Notes: generated from the letters alone by a model not told the origin. A stretch of 64,000 bases of DNA from Enterobacter asburiae (GCF_008080435.1 NZ_VRKN01000006.1:124001-188000); one strand, 5' to 3'; numbered from the stretch's first letter, positions 46,198 through 62,091 are shown. Translations and numbers: made by a program.

Positions 46198-47012
46198 TAT
46201 TTGAAACCTTTCTTCTCTTTAATAAGCTCGTACGCCTTCTGGATTTCCTGCGCTTTTTGCTTCGCCATCTCCATCATTTCCGGCGGTAAGCCTTTCGCGA
46301 CCAGTTTGTCCGGATGATGCTCGCTCATGAGCTTACGATAGGCACGTTTAATCGTGGTCTGATCGTCAGAGGGCTTTACGCCAAGCACGTTGCAGGCATC
46401 TTCCAGCGTAGGACCACGCTGCGTCTGCTGCCACGCACCGCCGGACGACTGCTGGTGATAGCCGCCGCCAAACTGCGCCCCACCCTGCATCATGCGCAGA
46501 AACTGGTCGAACTGCATACGCGAGATGCCCAGCTCTTCCGCGATGACGTACAGCACATCACGTTCATTAGGGTGTAGTGAACCGTCGGCGAAGGCCGCCT
46601 GGATTTGAATTTCCAGAAACATCCGAATTAAATCAAAACGTCCAAAGCAGATGCTGCGGAACTGACGCATTTTTTCGCGAAGCGGATAATTATCCGATTT
46701 ACCGATGCGAAACGCATTTTGCGCTTCCAGACGGGAGTCGCCATGCAGGTTCATGCGATCCATAAAGACGCTGGCAATCTGAATATCAGCTTCAGTGACA
46801 CGCCCTTTGGATTTGGTTAAGTGCCCCATGACCTCAAAGGTGGTGGAGAAAAAGAGTGACTGACGCTCGCGCTGATTGGCAAACCAGGCCATTTTGCGGC
46901 TGCGCGCCTTATCAAACATATGGCCGATAATAAGCCCAAGCACAATCCCCCAGAACCCGGCACCCATGATGATGGCGAACGCAACGCCGATTATTTTACC
47001 CCAATACTGCAT
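46197..47012 (-). CDS. djlA: Membrane-anchored DnaJ-like protein DjlA
   Basis: DjlA is an inner-membrane J-domain co-chaperone for DnaK, linked to capsule (Rcs) signalling in E. coli. The 271 residues match K-12: one N-terminal membrane segment (about 7-30) with glycines typical of a dimerising helix, a TerB-like central domain (about 50-175), a Gly/Gln linker, and a C-terminal J domain with the HPD tripeptide in [11 protein letters not shown] (about 234). Confidence 0.96.
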   Translation of the reverse strand: MQYWGKIIGVAFAIIMGAGFWGIVLGLIIGHMFDKARSRKMAWFANQRERQSLFFSTTFEVMGHLTKSKGRVTEADIQIASVFMDRMNLHGDSRLEAQNAFRIGKSDNYPLREKMRQFRSICFGRFDLIRMFLEIQIQAAFADGSLHPNERDVLYVIAEELGISRMQFDQFLRMMQGGAQFGGGYHQQSSGGAWQQTQRGPTLEDACNVLGVKPSDDQTTIKRAYRKLMSEHHPDKLVAKGLPPEMMEMAKQKAQEIQKAYELIKEKKGFK

Positions 47013-47251
47013 ATACTCCCCGGATAGTCATATTCCTGGCCGACGCAACGTCATCATCACTGTGTTCAAGTCACGGTCAATTGAAGGACATCGCCTATAA
47101 TTTGCTTTATCATACTCGTCATTCGATAGCGAGCCTAACACTCTGGCACGCAAACGGGCAGGATTAACGCTGGTACTGCGCAGATGAGTAAGATAGTCTC
47201 TGAGCGTTTGTAAGCCGTAGCCACTGATGACGGAACAATAAAATACAACGT

Positions 47252-49603
47252 ATGAAAAAACGTATCCCCACCCTCCTGGCCACAATGATTGGCACCGCCC
47301 TGTACAGTCAACAGGGGCTGGCGGCCGATCTCGCCTCGCAGTGTATGCTTGGCGTCCCAAGTTATAATCGCCCACTGGTGAGTGGCGATACAAATAGCTT
47401 GCCGGTAACCATTACTGCCGACAGTTCAAAAGGTACCTATCCTGACAATGCCACGTTTACGGGTAATGTGGATATTAACCAGGGCAATAGCCGCCTGCAG
47501 GCAGATGAAGTGCAATTGCACCAGAAGCAGCCGGAAGGTGCGGCCGAGCCGGTACGAACGGTGGATGCGCTGGGTAATGTGCACTATGACGACAATCAGG
47601 TCATCCTGAAAGGTCCGAAAGCTTGGTCAAACCTGAATACCAAAGATACTAACGTCTGGAAAGGTGATTACCAGATGGTGGGTCGCCAGGGGCGCGGTGA
47701 CGCAGACCTGATGAAACAGCGTGGTGAAAACCGCTATACGATCCTGGAAAATGGTACGTTCACGTCATGTCTGCCAGGTTCAAATACCTGGAGCGTGGTC
47801 GGGAGCGAAGTTATCCATGACCGCGAAGAACAGGTCGCAGAGATCTGGAACGCCCGCTTCAAGCTGGGTCCGGTACCCATATTTTACAGCCCTTATCTGC
47901 AACTTCCCGTGGGTGACAAACGTCGCTCCGGTTTCCTGATCCCGAATGCCAAATACAGCACCACGAACTACTTTGAGTTCTACCTGCCGTATTACTGGAA
48001 CATCGCGCCAAACATGGATGCGACGATCACGCCGCACTATATCCACAAGCGCGGCAACATCATGTGGGAGAACGAATTCCGCTATCTGACCCATGCCGGT
48101 GCGGGTCTGATGGAGCTGGATTATCTGCCGTCGGATAAAGTCTTCCAGGACGAGCATCCGACCGAAGGTGATAAGCACCGCTGGTTATTCTACTGGCAGC
48201 ATGCCGGGGTGATGGATCAGGTGTGGCGCTTTAATGTTGACTACACCAAAGTTAGCGATTCGTCGTATTTTAATGACTTCTCGTCCAAATACGGCTCAAG
48301 TACCGATGGCTATGCCACGCAGAAATTCAGCGTAGGCTATGCGGTACAGAACTTTGACGCAACCGTCTCGACCAAGCAATTCCAGGTATTTTCTGACCAG
48401 TCCACGTCTACATATGGGGCAGAGCCACAGCTGGACGTTAACTGGTATCAGAATGATGTGGGTCCATTCGACACCCATGTCTACGCTCAGGCGGTGCATT
48501 TCGTTAACACGGATTCGGACATGCCTGAAGCCACGCGTGTTCACCTTGAGCCGACGATCAATCTGCCGTGGTCTAACGACTGGGCGAGCCTGAATACCGA
48601 AGCCAAGCTGATGGCGACTCACTATCAGCAAAAAAATATTGATAATTACAACGCAACTAACAATGCTCATCTGGAAGAGTCGGTCAACCGAACGCTCCCG
48701 CAGTTCAAAATGGACGGCAAGCTGATCTTCGAGCGTGATATGGCCTTGTTGGCAGATGGTTATACCCAGACGCTTGAACCGCGTATGCAGTATCTGTACG
48801 TGCCGTATCGCGATCAGAGCAAAATTCAGAACTACGATTCTGCTTTACTGCAATCTGACTATAGTGGTCTGTTCCGTGACCGTACTTACGGCGGTCTTGA
48901 CCGCATCGCGTCCGCTAACCAGTTAACGACCGGCGTCACAACACGTGTTTATGATGATTCTGCTGTTGAACGTTTTAACGTTTCTGTTGGTCAAATCTAC
49001 TATTTCACCGAGTCACGCACCGGTGATGACAACATTAACTGGGAGAAAGATAACAAAACGGGATCGCTGGTTTGGGCGGGAGATACTTACTGGCGTATGA
49101 CTGACCGCTGGGGTCTGCGCGGTGGTGTGCAATATGACACTCGTCTCGATAATATTGCCACAAGCAGTGCTGCAATTGAGTACCGTCGCGATGAAGACCG
49201 TATGGTGCAGTTGACGTATCGTTACGCCAGCCCGGAATATATTCAGGCAACATTGCCATCTTATGCTGGCTCAGAACCCTATAAAGACGGTATTTCGCAG
49301 GTGGGTGGTGCAGCGAGTTGGCCAATCGCCGACCGCTGGTCAATCGTAGGGGCTTACTACTTTGACACCAACACCAGTAAACCTGCTGACCAGATGGTGG
49401 GTCTGCAATATAACTCCTGCTGTTACGCGCTGCGTGTCGGCTACGAACGTAAGCTTAACGGCTGGAACAGTGAAAACAATCAGAGCAAATACGATAACGT
49501 GATTGGCTTTAACTTCGAGTTACGCGGCCTGAGTTCCAACTACGGTCTGGGTACGCAGAAAATGCTGCGCTCGAATATTCTGCCGTACAGTAGCGCCTTG
49601 TAA
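47252..49603 (+). CDS. lptD: LPS-assembly outer-membrane protein LptD
   Basis: LptD with the lipoprotein LptE inserts lipopolysaccharide into the outer leaflet. The 783 residues (K-12 has 784) start with a signal peptide ending in GLAA. An OstA/LptA-like periplasmic domain (about 55-200) precedes a large C-terminal beta-barrel. Cysteines that form the essential long-range disulfides are present: one near residue 31, one near 173 (FTSCLPG) and the adjacent pair in NSCCYALR near 724. It is divergent from djlA; sigma-E control is known in E. coli but I did not find a clear site in 47013-47251. Confidence 0.98.
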   Translation: MKKRIPTLLATMIGTALYSQQGLAADLASQCMLGVPSYNRPLVSGDTNSLPVTITADSSKGTYPDNATFTGNVDINQGNSRLQADEVQLHQKQPEGAAEPVRTVDALGNVHYDDNQVILKGPKAWSNLNTKDTNVWKGDYQMVGRQGRGDADLMKQRGENRYTILENGTFTSCLPGSNTWSVVGSEVIHDREEQVAEIWNARFKLGPVPIFYSPYLQLPVGDKRRSGFLIPNAKYSTTNYFEFYLPYYWNIAPNMDATITPHYIHKRGNIMWENEFRYLTHAGAGLMELDYLPSDKVFQDEHPTEGDKHRWLFYWQHAGVMDQVWRFNVDYTKVSDSSYFNDFSSKYGSSTDGYATQKFSVGYAVQNFDATVSTKQFQVFSDQSTSTYGAEPQLDVNWYQNDVGPFDTHVYAQAVHFVNTDSDMPEATRVHLEPTINLPWSNDWASLNTEAKLMATHYQQKNIDNYNATNNAHLEESVNRTLPQFKMDGKLIFERDMALLADGYTQTLEPRMQYLYVPYRDQSKIQNYDSALLQSDYSGLFRDRTYGGLDRIASANQLTTGVTTRVYDDSAVERFNVSVGQIYYFTESRTGDDNINWEKDNKTGSLVWAGDTYWRMTDRWGLRGGVQYDTRLDNIATSSAAIEYRRDEDRMVQLTYRYASPEYIQATLPSYAGSEPYKDGISQVGGAASWPIADRWSIVGAYYFDTNTSKPADQMVGLQYNSCCYALRVGYERKLNGWNSENNQSKYDNVIGFNFELRGLSSNYGLGTQKMLRSNILPYSSAL

Positions 49604-49656
49604 TGTGCTTGATTTGCAACGTAATCCGCTTTGCGGTTAATTGAAATGGAAAAAGT

Positions 49657-50943
49657 ATGAAGAACTGGAAAACGCTGCTGCTCGGTGTCGCTATGGTTGC
49701 GAATACCAGCTTCGCGGCCCCCCAGGTTGTTGATAAAGTTGCTGCTGTGGTTAACAACGGCGTCGTGCTTGAAAGTGACGTTGACGGTCTGATGAAATCG
49801 GTGAAGCTCAATTCGGGTGAAGCTGGTCAACAGCTTCCGGATGACGCCACGCTGCGCCACCAGATCCTGGAGCGTCTGATCATGGATCAGATCGTTCTGC
49901 AGATGGGGCAGAAAATGGGTGTGAAGGTCACTGACGAGCAGCTCGATCAGGCGATCGCTAACATCGCGAAGCAGAACAATATGTCTTTAGACCAGATGCG
50001 CAGCCGTCTGGCCTACGATGGCATCAGCTACGCGACCTACCGTAACCAGATCCGTAAAGAGATGCTGATTTCGGAAGTGCGTAACAACGAAGTGCGTCGC
50101 CGCGTCACAATTCTGCCTCAGGAAGTGGACGCGCTGGCAAAACAGGTGGGTAACCAGAACGATGCGAGCACAGAGCTGAACCTGAGCCACATTCTGATCC
50201 CACTGCCAGAGAACCCAACGTCCGATCAGGCTGCAGAAGCAGAAAGCCAGGCGCGTTCTATCGTTGAACAGGCGCGTAACGGCGGCGACTTTGGCAAGCT
50301 GGCTATCACCTACTCCGCGGACCAACAGGCGCTGAAAGGCGGCCAGATGGGCTGGGGACGTATTCAGGAGCTACCATCCCTCTTTGCCCAGGCGCTGAGC
50401 ACGGCGAAGAAAGGGGATATCGTTGGTCCTATCCGTTCAGGCGTGGGCTTCCACATTCTGAAGGTGAACGATCTGCGCGGCCAGAGCCAAAATATCTCTG
50501 TCACCGAAGTTCACGCTCGCCACATTCTTCTGAAACCGTCACCGATCATGACTGACGATCAGGCGCGTGCGAAGCTGGAACAGATCGCAGCAGACATTAA
50601 GAGCGGTAAAACCTCGTTTGCGAAGGCAGCAAAAGAGTTCTCTCAGGATCCAGGCTCTGCTAACCAGGGCGGCGATCTGGGCTGGGCAGCTGCGGATATT
50701 TACGATCCTGCCTTCCGTGACGCGTTGATGAAGCTGAACAAAGGCCAGATCAGCACGCCGGTTCACTCTTCATTTGGCTGGCATCTGATCGAGCTGATGG
50801 ACACCCGTAACGTTGATAAAACGGATGCGGCGCAGAAAGACAGAGCCTACCGTATGCTGTTTAACCGTAAGTTCTCTGAAGAAGCAGCAACCTGGATGCA
50901 GGAACAACGCGCCAGTGCCTACGTGAAAGTTCTGAGCAACTAA
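49657..50943 (+). CDS. surA: Periplasmic chaperone/isomerase SurA
   Basis: SurA carries outer-membrane proteins, including LptD, through the periplasm. The 428 residues match K-12. A signal peptide (1-20, cut after SFA) is followed by the chaperone N-domain, two parvulin domains (starting near [11 protein letters not shown] and [14 protein letters not shown]) and a C-terminal helix that completes the chaperone module. It lies 53 bases after lptD, so porin and chaperone share one operon. Confidence 0.98.
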   Translation: MKNWKTLLLGVAMVANTSFAAPQVVDKVAAVVNNGVVLESDVDGLMKSVKLNSGEAGQQLPDDATLRHQILERLIMDQIVLQMGQKMGVKVTDEQLDQAIANIAKQNNMSLDQMRSRLAYDGISYATYRNQIRKEMLISEVRNNEVRRRVTILPQEVDALAKQVGNQNDASTELNLSHILIPLPENPTSDQAAEAESQARSIVEQARNGGDFGKLAITYSADQQALKGGQMGWGRIQELPSLFAQALSTAKKGDIVGPIRSGVGFHILKVNDLRGQSQNISVTEVHARHILLKPSPIMTDDQARAKLEQIAADIKSGKTSFAKAAKEFSQDPGSANQGGDLGWAAADIYDPAFRDALMKLNKGQISTPVHSSFGWHLIELMDTRNVDKTDAAQKDRAYRMLFNRKFSEEAATWMQEQRASAYVKVLSN

Positions 50944-51929
50944 TGAAACAGCATCGTGTTGTTATCACGCCCGGCGAACCCGCCGGGATTGGGCCTGACC
51001 TTGTTGTCCAGCTCGCCCAGCGCAGTTGGCCAGTAGAACTGGTTGTCTGCGCCGATGCAACACTGTTACAAGACCGGGCAACGCTGCTCGGTCTGCCTTT
51101 AACGCTCATCCCTTACGTTGAAGGTCAACAGCCTGCACCGCAGCAAGCCGGTACGCTCACCCTTCTTTCAGTACCCCTTCGTACGCCGGTCATCCCGGGC
51201 CAGCTCAGTACGGAAAACGGCCACTATGTCGTTGAAACCCTTGCACGCGCATGCGACGGTTGCCTGAAGGGCGAATTTGCCGCCCTGATTACCGGCCCCG
51301 TCCACAAAGGCGTCATCAACGAAGCGGGCATACCGTTTACCGGGCATACGGAGTTCTTCGAAGAGCGCTCGCACAGCCCGAAAGTGGTGATGATGCTGGC
51401 GACGGAGGAGATGCGCGTAGCTCTGGTGACAACCCATCTGCCGCTCAAAGCCATCCCTGATGCGATCACCCCTGAACTCCTGCGCGAGATCATCGGGATT
51501 TTGCATCACGATCTGCAGACAAAGTTTGGGATCCCGCAGCCGCATGTGCTGGTCTGCGGCCTGAATCCTCACGCCGGCGAAGGCGGGCACATGGGAACCG
51601 AAGAGATCGACACCATTATTCCGGTGCTCAACGAAATGCGGGCGAAGGGGATGAACCTCAGCGGTCCGCTGCCTGCAGATACCCTTTTCCAGCCGAAATA
51701 CCTGGATAATGCCGACGCCGTGCTCGCGATGTACCACGATCAGGGCCTGCCCGTGCTAAAATACCAGGGCTTTGGCCGCGGGGTGAATATCACCCTCGGT
51801 TTACCCTTTATTCGAACGTCCGTTGACCACGGTACTGCGCTGGATCTGGCAGGCCAGGGGAAAGCGGATGTCGGCAGTTTTATTACGGCGCTTAATCTCG
51901 CCATCAAAATGATTGTTAATACTCAATGA
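50943..51929 (+). CDS. pdxA: 4-hydroxythreonine-4-phosphate dehydrogenase
   Basis: PdxA oxidises 4-phosphohydroxy-L-threonine with NAD in pyridoxal-phosphate synthesis. The 328 residues are about one shorter than K-12. Metal-ligand histidines lie in FTGHTEFFE (about 137), [10 protein letters not shown] (about 210) and [11 protein letters not shown] (about 265). The ATG overlaps the surA stop by one base and its own stop overlaps rsmA by four. Confidence 0.97.
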   Translation: MKQHRVVITPGEPAGIGPDLVVQLAQRSWPVELVVCADATLLQDRATLLGLPLTLIPYVEGQQPAPQQAGTLTLLSVPLRTPVIPGQLSTENGHYVVETLARACDGCLKGEFAALITGPVHKGVINEAGIPFTGHTEFFEERSHSPKVVMMLATEEMRVALVTTHLPLKAIPDAITPELLREIIGILHHDLQTKFGIPQPHVLVCGLNPHAGEGGHMGTEEIDTIIPVLNEMRAKGMNLSGPLPADTLFQPKYLDNADAVLAMYHDQGLPVLKYQGFGRGVNITLGLPFIRTSVDHGTALDLAGQGKADVGSFITALNLAIKMIVNTQ

Positions 51930-52747
51930 CTAATCGAGTCCATCAGGGCCACTTAGCCCGTAAACGTTTCGGGCAAAACTTCCTTAACGATCAGTTCGTG
52001 ATCGAAAGCATTGTCTCGGCTATTAATCCGCAAAAAGGTCAGGCTATGGTCGAAATCGGCCCGGGCCTTGCCGCGCTGACCGAGCCAGTAGGCGAACGCC
52101 TCGACGAGCTGACCGTCATCGAACTGGACCGCGACCTGGCCGCACGCCTGCAAACGCACCCGTTCCTCGGGCCGAAGCTGACCATCTATCAGCAGGACGC
52201 CATGACCATGAACTTTGGCGAACTGTCGGAAAAAATGGGCCAGCCGCTGCGCGTCTTCGGCAACCTGCCGTACAACATCTCCACGCCGCTCATGTTCCAC
52301 CTCTTTAGCTATACTGATGCCATTGCCGACATGCACTTCATGTTGCAAAAAGAGGTTGTTAACCGTCTGGTTGCAGGCCCGAACAGTAAAGCGTATGGTC
52401 GTTTAAGCGTGATGGCACAATATTATTGCAACGTGATCCCGGTACTCGAAGTACCGCCGTCAGCGTTCACACCACCACCGAAAGTGGATTCAGCGGTTGT
52501 GCGCCTTGTGCCGCACAAAACGAAACCGTATCCGGTTAAAGATCTGCGCGTACTGAGCCGCATTACCACAGAAGCCTTTAACCAGCGCCGTAAAACGATC
52601 CGTAACAGCCTGAGCAATTCGTTTACCGTTGAGGTGTTAGCCGAGCTGGGGATCGACCCGGCAATGCGTGCGGAGAACATTTCCGTAGAGCAGTACTGCA
52701 AGCTGGCTAATTACATCAGCGATAATGCGCCGCCGAAGGAGAGTTAA
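51926..52747 (+). CDS. rsmA: 16S rRNA dimethyladenosine transferase RsmA (KsgA)
   Basis: RsmA dimethylates A1518 and A1519 of 16S rRNA late in 30S assembly; its loss gives kasugamycin resistance. The 273 residues match K-12. SAM-binding motif I is [12 protein letters not shown] (about 40) and the target-base motif is NLPYNIST (about 113). The start overlaps pdxA as ATGA. Confidence 0.98.
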   Translation: MTNRVHQGHLARKRFGQNFLNDQFVIESIVSAINPQKGQAMVEIGPGLAALTEPVGERLDELTVIELDRDLAARLQTHPFLGPKLTIYQQDAMTMNFGELSEKMGQPLRVFGNLPYNISTPLMFHLFSYTDAIADMHFMLQKEVVNRLVAGPNSKAYGRLSVMAQYYCNVIPVLEVPPSAFTPPPKVDSAVVRLVPHKTKPYPVKDLRVLSRITTEAFNQRRKTIRNSLSNSFTVEVLAELGIDPAMRAENISVEQYCKLANYISDNAPPKES

Positions 52748-52750
52748 GCC

Positions 52751-53128
52751 ATGATTGATTCGCCCCGCGTATGTGTCCATGTACAAAGCGTCTATGTTGA
52801 ATCACAGTCCTCACCGGACGAAGAACGTTTTGTCTTCGCTTACACCGTGACCATTCGCAATCTGGGGCGGATGCCCGTGCAGCTGCGCGGGCGCTACTGG
52901 CTTATCACTAACGGCAATGGCCGCGAAATCGAAGTTCAGGGCGAAGGTGTGGTCGGTGAACAGCCCCACATCGCCCCTGGCGAAGAGTACCAGTACACCA
53001 GCGGCGCAGTGATTGAAACGCCGATGGGTACCATGCAAGGCCATTATGAAATGGTCGACGTCGATGGCAATGGATTCCGCGTTGCCATTCCTGTGTTCCG
53101 TCTCGCCGTTACAACACTCATTCATTAA
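52751..53128 (+). CDS. apaG: ApaG protein
   Basis: ApaG is a small protein of the DUF525 family with an immunoglobulin-like fold; its biochemical role in bacteria is still unclear. The 125 residues match K-12, with the typical [20 protein letters not shown] and [20 protein letters not shown] stretches. It follows rsmA by three bases and precedes apaH by four, as in K-12. Confidence 0.96.
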   Translation: MIDSPRVCVHVQSVYVESQSSPDEERFVFAYTVTIRNLGRMPVQLRGRYWLITNGNGREIEVQGEGVVGEQPHIAPGEEYQYTSGAVIETPMGTMQGHYEMVDVDGNGFRVAIPVFRLAVTTLIH

Positions 53129-53132
53129 TCTA

Positions 53133-53981
53133 ATGTCTACATATCTGATTGGCGACGTTCACGGTTGCTACGATGAACTGATCGCATTATTAAAACAGGT
53201 CGACTTTACGCCAGGACAGGACACGCTCTGGCTGACGGGCGATTTAGTCGCGCGTGGCCCCGGCTCCCTTGAAGTATTACGTTTCGTCAAATCTCTCGGC
53301 GACAGCGTGCGCATGGTTCTGGGCAATCACGATCTGCATCTGCTGGCGGTTTTCGCCGGGATCAGCCGCAACAAACCTAAAGATCGCCTTACCCCACTGC
53401 TGGATGCGCCGGATGCCGATGATCTGCTTAACTGGCTGCGCCGTCAGCCGCTGCTGCAGATCGACGAAGAGAAAAAGCTGGTCATGGCGCATGCCGGGAT
53501 CACCCCACAATGGGATCTCGAGACGGCAAAATCCTGCGCGCGTGACGTTGAGGCGGTGCTGGCGAGCGACTCGTATCCTTTCTTCCTTGATGCCATGTAC
53601 GGTGATATGCCGAACCACTGGAGCGAGGATCTCAGCGGTCTGGCCCGTCTGCGCTTTATCACCAACGCGTTCACCCGCATGCGTTTCTGCTTCCCGAACG
53701 GACAGCTGGATATGTATTCCAAAGAGACGCCGGAAAGCGCGCCCGCCCCGCTCAAACCGTGGTTTGCCATTCCGGGGCCGGTGACAAGCGAGTACAGCGT
53801 GGTATTTGGTCACTGGGCTGCACTGGAAGGAAAAGGGACACCGGAAGGGATCTACGGCCTGGATACCGGATGCTGCTGGGGCGGAGAGTTAACCTGCTTA
53901 CGCTGGGAAGATAAAGCTTACTTTGTGCAGCCGTCCAACCGTCAGCTGGACTTAGGAGAAAACGAGGCCGTTGCCTCCTGA
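53133..53981 (+). CDS. apaH: Symmetrical Ap4A hydrolase ApaH
   Basis: ApaH splits diadenosine tetraphosphate into two ADP and also removes Np4 caps from RNA. I chose the ATG at 53133 ([20 protein letters not shown]); the longer open frame from 53013 runs inside apaG. The 282 residues (K-12 has 280) hold the metallophosphatase motifs GDVHG (about 7), GDLVARG (about 36), GNHD (about 64) and MAHAG (about 120). Confidence 0.97.
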   Translation: MSTYLIGDVHGCYDELIALLKQVDFTPGQDTLWLTGDLVARGPGSLEVLRFVKSLGDSVRMVLGNHDLHLLAVFAGISRNKPKDRLTPLLDAPDADDLLNWLRRQPLLQIDEEKKLVMAHAGITPQWDLETAKSCARDVEAVLASDSYPFFLDAMYGDMPNHWSEDLSGLARLRFITNAFTRMRFCFPNGQLDMYSKETPESAPAPLKPWFAIPGPVTSEYSVVFGHWAALEGKGTPEGIYGLDTGCCWGGELTCLRWEDKAYFVQPSNRQLDLGENEAVAS

Positions 53982-53990
53982 TACGTTATT

Positions 53991-54012
53991 CCCTCTCCCG
54001 GCCGGGAGAGGG
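53991..54012. repeat. REP-like perfect palindrome between apaH and folA
   Basis: CCCTCTCCCGGCCGGGAGAGGG is a 22-base perfect palindrome between two convergent genes. It shares its stem with the repeat at 33842-33862. It lacks a U-run on either side but may slow polymerase or protect 3' ends. Confidence 0.7.
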
Positions 54013-54020
54013 AAAATCAC

Positions 54021-54561
<541 letters not shown>

Positions 54562-54614
54562 CTGGCGGCAGGGTAAAGATAAAGAAATTTTTTATTATTG
54601 CTGGCAACTCCACT

Positions 54615-56480
54615 TCACGCGGAAGGTTTACTCTCGGGCTCGTCAGCCGGATCGCCGGTATGCTTGCCCTCTTCCGTGCCCTGCCAGCCATGGCGCTGGA
54701 TCAGCGACAGGTGGTTACGGTCCTCGTTAATGATTTCCGTCAGCATCGCGCTGGTGCGTTTAAACACCGCCGCGCGCTCGGTGGCCGTACTCCCGGCCAT
54801 CGCCGCCATCTCTTCAACCATCTCGGTATTAAAGCGGCGGAACAGGTCCGCCCGTTCACGCGCTTCATACGCGCCGAGCCCCAGGTTTTCCAGCGCCACA
54901 CGGCCAGACTTCAGCGCACCTTCGAACGTTTCACGCTCCGGCGCGTCTACACCCGCCTGTCGCAGCCGGATATAGTGATCCACATCGCGCGCACGGGAAA
55001 TAATGGTCAGCGCCGGGAAATGTTCTTTTACCAGCTCCACCATCTGCATGCTGGTTTCCGGATCGTCAATGGCGTTAATCAATACCTCGGCTTTTGCCGC
55101 CCCGGCGGATTCCAGCAGATCGACGCGGGTCGCATCCCCGTAAAACACCTTCATATCGAATTTACGCAGAGTATCGACATGGTCTGGATCGTGATCGAGG
55201 ATGACCATTTTCACCCCGCTCGACAGCAGTAAACGCCCCACGATCTGCCCGTAGCGACCAAATCCGGCGATGATGACGCGCGGCTGCTCCTCGTCAATCT
55301 CATCGGCTTCGCGCTCCTGCTCGCTGTCCGATTTTTCCAGACGCGTCAGCACCACCAGCAGCACAGGCGTCGCCGCCATCGACAGTGCGACCGCCAGCGT
55401 CAGCGCTTTCGCCCATTCAGGATCGAGTACGTTTGCCATCTGTGCGGCGCCAAAGACCACGAACGCAAATTCACTCCCCTGCCCCAGCAGCACGGCAAAC
55501 CAGCGGCGCTGCCTGGTCGGTACGTTCAATGGACGAGCAATCAGCCACAGCATCACCATTTTAATGACCAGGAATCCGACGAGCAGGATGACGATCCGCA
55601 GCGGGTGCGTCACCAGCGTGCCGAAGTCGACGGACATCCCTACGCCGATGAAAAACAGCCCCAGCAGCAACCCTTTGAACGGCTCAATATCGCTTTCCAG
55701 CGCGTGACGGTATTCAGAACTCGCCAGCAGAACGCCTGCGAGGAACGCCCCCATCGCCATCGACAGCCCGGCTTCCTCCAGCAGCAGACCGAAGCCAAAC
55801 ACCAGAAACAGCGCCACGGCGCTGAACACTTCGCGCAGGCCAGAACGGGCAACAAACCGCAGCAGCGGGCGGGTTACGTAGCGGCCAAGCAGCACCACCA
55901 GCGCCAGCGCGCCCGCCACCTTCAGTGCCGACAGCGCGAAAGCGCCCAGCGTGGTAGAGGAACCGCTGGCCGCCAGCAGCGGGATCATCGCCACCAGCGG
56001 GATAGCGGCTATGTCCTGGAACAGTAGCACCGAGAACGCGCTGCGACCCATCTGGGATACCGTCAGATTTCGCTCATTCATGGCCTGCATAGCAATGGCC
56101 GTAGAGGAGAGCGCCAGGGTCATGCCGATGAGCTCTGCCACTTTCCAGTCCATGCCCAACAGGATGCAGAACCCACCCAGCAGCAGGCCGCAGGCCACCA
56201 TCTGCAGCGCCCCACCGCCAAATACCGAGGCGCGAAGCTTCCATAACCGCTGCGGATCGAGCTCCAGGCCAATCACAAACAGCATCAGCACCACGCCGAT
56301 TTCAGCGAAATGGAGAATCGCCTCTGCATCCGTGACCAGTCGAAAGCCCCACGGCCCAATGACGCAGCCCGCAATCAGGTAGCCGAGAACAGAGCCCAGC
56401 CCCAGACGTACCGCCACGGGCACAATCAGCGCCGCCGCGCCAAGATAAATCAGCGCCTGTATCAGCGTATGGCTATCCAT
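54615..56480 (-). CDS. kefC: Glutathione-regulated potassium efflux protein KefC
   Basis: KefC is a K+/H+ antiporter held shut by glutathione and opened by glutathione adducts to protect against electrophiles. The frame opens at 56576, but the ATG at 56480 ([14 protein letters not shown]) gives 621 residues, one more than K-12. About twelve membrane segments (CPA2 exchanger fold) are followed by an RCK/TrkA-N domain starting [15 protein letters not shown] (about 402). It overlaps kefF by eight bases. Confidence 0.97.
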   Translation of the reverse strand: MDSHTLIQALIYLGAAALIVPVAVRLGLGSVLGYLIAGCVIGPWGFRLVTDAEAILHFAEIGVVLMLFVIGLELDPQRLWKLRASVFGGGALQMVACGLLLGGFCILLGMDWKVAELIGMTLALSSTAIAMQAMNERNLTVSQMGRSAFSVLLFQDIAAIPLVAMIPLLAASGSSTTLGAFALSALKVAGALALVVLLGRYVTRPLLRFVARSGLREVFSAVALFLVFGFGLLLEEAGLSMAMGAFLAGVLLASSEYRHALESDIEPFKGLLLGLFFIGVGMSVDFGTLVTHPLRIVILLVGFLVIKMVMLWLIARPLNVPTRQRRWFAVLLGQGSEFAFVVFGAAQMANVLDPEWAKALTLAVALSMAATPVLLVVLTRLEKSDSEQEREADEIDEEQPRVIIAGFGRYGQIVGRLLLSSGVKMVILDHDPDHVDTLRKFDMKVFYGDATRVDLLESAGAAKAEVLINAIDDPETSMQMVELVKEHFPALTIISRARDVDHYIRLRQAGVDAPERETFEGALKSGRVALENLGLGAYEARERADLFRRFNTEMVEEMAAMAGSTATERAAVFKRTSAMLTEIINEDRNHLSLIQRHGWQGTEEGKHTGDPADEPESKPSA

Positions 56481-57003
56481 GGTGCGCCTCCTGCCACTCA
56501 AGTAAGCGTTGTTTATAATGGCGAGCCTGCGCCTGTAGCGTTTCATCGTCGCAAACAAACGTGCAGTGCATCGCAAACGGCGGAAGCCAGTTCAGACCGC
56601 AATAGAGCGCAGTCGCCTGCAGCGGTTGCGCCAGGACGTCAAAACCCGGGAAGGAACCGATTTCAAAGTGGCTTTCCCCTCCGCCGGTGGTGACCGCCCA
56701 CATCAGGCTTTTCCCTTTTAGCGCATTGCCGTTGTGGCCATACGCCCAGCCGTGGGAGAAGACTTTATCAATCCACAGTTTCAGGAGCGGGGGCGTACTG
56801 TACCACTGCATGGGATGCTGCCAGATAATCAGATCGGCACGAGAAAGCGCCTCCTGTTCGGCGGCGATATCAATATTAAAATCGGGATAGAGTTGATAGA
56901 GGGAACGTATCTCTACGTTATCAAGCGTCCTTACCTGCTCAAGCATCCGCTTATTCGCATGCGAGTGCTGCGGATAAGGATGGGCATAGATTATCAGAAT
57001 CAT
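56473..57003 (-). CDS. kefF: KefC ancillary quinone oxidoreductase KefF
   Basis: KefF is a flavodoxin-like FMN NAD(P)H:quinone oxidoreductase needed for full KefC activity. The 176 residues match K-12. The N-terminal [20 protein letters not shown] and the [20 protein letters not shown] stretch are typical of this family. It precedes kefC with an eight-base overlap. Confidence 0.96.
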   Translation of the reverse strand: MILIIYAHPYPQHSHANKRMLEQVRTLDNVEIRSLYQLYPDFNIDIAAEQEALSRADLIIWQHPMQWYSTPPLLKLWIDKVFSHGWAYGHNGNALKGKSLMWAVTTGGGESHFEIGSFPGFDVLAQPLQATALYCGLNWLPPFAMHCTFVCDDETLQAQARHYKQRLLEWQEAHHG

Positions 57004-57106
57004 TGATTAGCCTGTTGTTACTGCTTTCTTTTAACAAAAGAGTGTAGTCAGTAATTCAACAGGCTAATAGTGAATATTATTGACGGGCTTATGTCAGAAT
57101 TCTGAA

Positions 57107-57340
57107 TTAGTTATCCAGCTCGCCCATGGATTTCACCTGGTCACGGTTGATCTGCTCGGTTTGACCGGTTTCGGCATTTTTGTATGACACCAGGCCGGTG
57201 TCATCATCCACCTGCGGCTTGCCGTCGGTGACAATGGTTTTGCCATCGGTGGTTTTTACAGCCTGATTAGACGAACAGCCCGCAACGGTGAACATTGCAG
57301 TGGCAGCCAGAACGGAAGCGATCAGTAATTTATTTTGCAT
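57107..57340 (-). CDS. Small lipoprotein, YgdI/YgdR-like
   Basis: A 77-residue protein with a lipoprotein signal peptide: hydrophobic stretch LLIASVLAATAMFTVAGC, with the lipobox VAGC (Cys near 22) and CSSNQ after it. Ser at +2 predicts transport to the outer membrane. The rest (KTTDGKTIVTDGKPQVDDDTG) resembles the DUF903 YgdI/YgdR group, which are short SH3-like lipoproteins of unknown function. AGGGGA precedes the ATG. In K-12 this place between kefF and carB holds yaaU, fix and cai genes instead. Confidence 0.85.
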   Translation of the reverse strand: MQNKLLIASVLAATAMFTVAGCSSNQAVKTTDGKTIVTDGKPQVDDDTGLVSYKNAETGQTEQINRDQVKSMGELDN

Positions 57341-57443
57341 GGTGTTTTCCCCTGCTCTCAGTTGAATTTCGTTATCGACCTAACCATTTTAGGCTAACTG
57401 ACTGAAAGCGGATGAAAAACCAGAAGGTTCTGAAGATGGGGAG

Positions 57444-57474
57444 AATGCCCGGCAACCGAACGGCACCGGGCATT
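57444..57474 (-). terminator. Hairpin after carB
   Basis: AATGCCCGG and CCGGGCATT pair in a perfect nine-base stem around a 13-base loop, six bases after the carB stop. The minus-strand tail (CTCC) is not a U-run, so as a carB terminator it is weak; on the plus strand it is followed by TTTTAAC. Confidence 0.5.
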
Positions 57475-57479
57475 TTAAC

Positions 57480-60704
<3,225 letters not shown>

Positions 60705-60722
60705 TGTCTTCTCGGCTCCTGA

Positions 60723-61871
60723 TTATTTAGCGGTCTTACGGTATTGCTCGATAAGTTCGATGAAGTGATCGAACAGCGGCGCGGCGTCGTGTGGGCCCGG
60801 GCTGGCTTCCGGGTGGCCCTGGAAGCTGAATGCTGGCTTATCGGTACGATGGATACCCTGCAGGGTGCCATCGAACAGTGACTTATGGGTCACGCGCAGG
60901 TTAGCCGGCATCGAGGCCTCATCGACGGCAAAACCGTGGTTCTGCGCGGTGATCATCACCGTGTTGTTGTCGATATCTTTCACCGGGTGGTTACCACCGT
61001 GGTGGCCGAACTTCATCTTAACGGTGTTTGCACCGCTCGCCAGCGCCAGCAGCTGATGGCCGAGGCAGATGCCGAATACCGGGATGTCGGTTTCCAGGAA
61101 GGACTTGATGGCGGCGATGGCGTAATCGCACGGCGCCGGGTCGCCAGGACCGTTGGACAGGAAAATACCGTCCGGATTCATCTTCAGCACGTCTTCGGCG
61201 GACGTTTGTGCCGGAACCACCGTCAGGCGGCAGCCGCGGTCAACCAGCATGCGCAGGATGTTGCGCTTGGCGCCGAAATCGTAGGCCACCACGTGGAACG
61301 GCAGCTCGCTCTCTTTTTTCGCTTCCGGCAGGTCGCCTTCCAGCGTCCAGCTACCCTGCGTCCAGCCGTAGGCTTCAGCAGTAGTCACTTCTTTCGCCAG
61401 GTCCATGCCGTTCAGGCCCGGGAAGGCTTTCGCTTTTTCCAGCGCCAGTGCCGCATCGAGGTTATCACCTGCGATGATGCAGCCGTTTTGTGCACCTTTC
61501 TCACGCAGCAGACGCGTTAACTTACGGGTATCGATATCGGCAATCGCCACGATGTTATGGCGCTTCAGGTAAGAAGAGAGATCTTCGGTGTTGCGGAAGT
61601 TGCTGGCAATCAGCGGCAGGTCGCGAATGACCAGGCCTTGCGCATGTACCTGAGAGGATTCTTCGTCAGCCGCATTGGTGCCGACATTGCCGATATGAGG
61701 ATAAGTAAGAGTAACGATTTGGCGAGAATAGGAAGGATCAGTGAGGATTTCTTGATAACCGGTCATTGAAGTATTGAAAACGACTTCCCCAACCGCCGAA
61801 CCTGTTGCCCCTATGGCCCGACCGATAAACTGGGTTCCGTCTTCCAGAACCAATAGCGCTGACTTAATCAA
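60723..61871 (-). CDS. carA: Carbamoyl-phosphate synthase, small subunit
   Basis: CarA is the glutaminase that supplies ammonia to CarB. I chose the TTG at 61871, five bases after GGAGGG; it gives 382 residues starting [11 protein letters not shown], the K-12 length, and K-12 also starts with TTG. An ATG at 61898 would add nine residues but would place the ribosome site inside the gene and lies in the ARG-box region. The glutamine amidotransferase triad is visible: GICLGHQ (Cys near 269) and [11 protein letters not shown] (His near 353, Glu near 355). Confidence 0.97.
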   Translation of the reverse strand: MIKSALLVLEDGTQFIGRAIGATGSAVGEVVFNTSMTGYQEILTDPSYSRQIVTLTYPHIGNVGTNAADEESSQVHAQGLVIRDLPLIASNFRNTEDLSSYLKRHNIVAIADIDTRKLTRLLREKGAQNGCIIAGDNLDAALALEKAKAFPGLNGMDLAKEVTTAEAYGWTQGSWTLEGDLPEAKKESELPFHVVAYDFGAKRNILRMLVDRGCRLTVVPAQTSAEDVLKMNPDGIFLSNGPGDPAPCDYAIAAIKSFLETDIPVFGICLGHQLLALASGANTVKMKFGHHGGNHPVKDIDNNTVMITAQNHGFAVDEASMPANLRVTHKSLFDGTLQGIHRTDKPAFSFQGHPEASPGPHDAAPLFDHFIELIEQYRKTAK

Positions 61872-61883
61872 AACACCCTCCAG

Positions 61884-61925
61884 AGAATATTCACTCACTT
61901 TATTTGCATATTAATTCATAACCAT
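61884..61925 (-). promoter_or_regulatory. carAB promoter P2 with ARG boxes
   Basis: On the minus strand TATGAATTAATATGCA and AGTGAGTGAATATTC resemble two tandem ArgR boxes (TNTGAATWWWWATTCANW). They lie 10-55 bases ahead of the carA start, as at E. coli P2. TATGCA at the box centre, 17 bases after TTCATG, could be the -10. Arginine repression is inferred from this resemblance. Confidence 0.7.
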
Positions 61926-61976
61926 GTCATGAATCAATGCAAATGTGTTGCCAGCGGATTTTTGGCAAACGGCGGC

Positions 61977-62005
61977 ATTCTGGGGATTTGGTGGGTAAAA
62001 GTCAA
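61977..62005 (-). promoter_or_regulatory. carAB promoter P1
   Basis: TTGACT (62000-62005) and CAGAAT (61977-61982) are 17 bases apart on the minus strand. This is the position of the pyrimidine-controlled P1 in E. coli. Confidence 0.7.
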
Positions 62006-62091
62006 CTTAAAACGGATATTTTGTTTAGTCTTTTGCAGGCCTGGTGAGAGGAATGCAGCTTAAGCGACAAAAAGATCAGGAAAATCACTGT

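Noticed and set aside
61872-61898. ATG start for carA at 61898
   Set aside because: It would put the GGAGGG ribosome site inside the gene and overlap the ARG boxes; the TTG at 61871 matches K-12.
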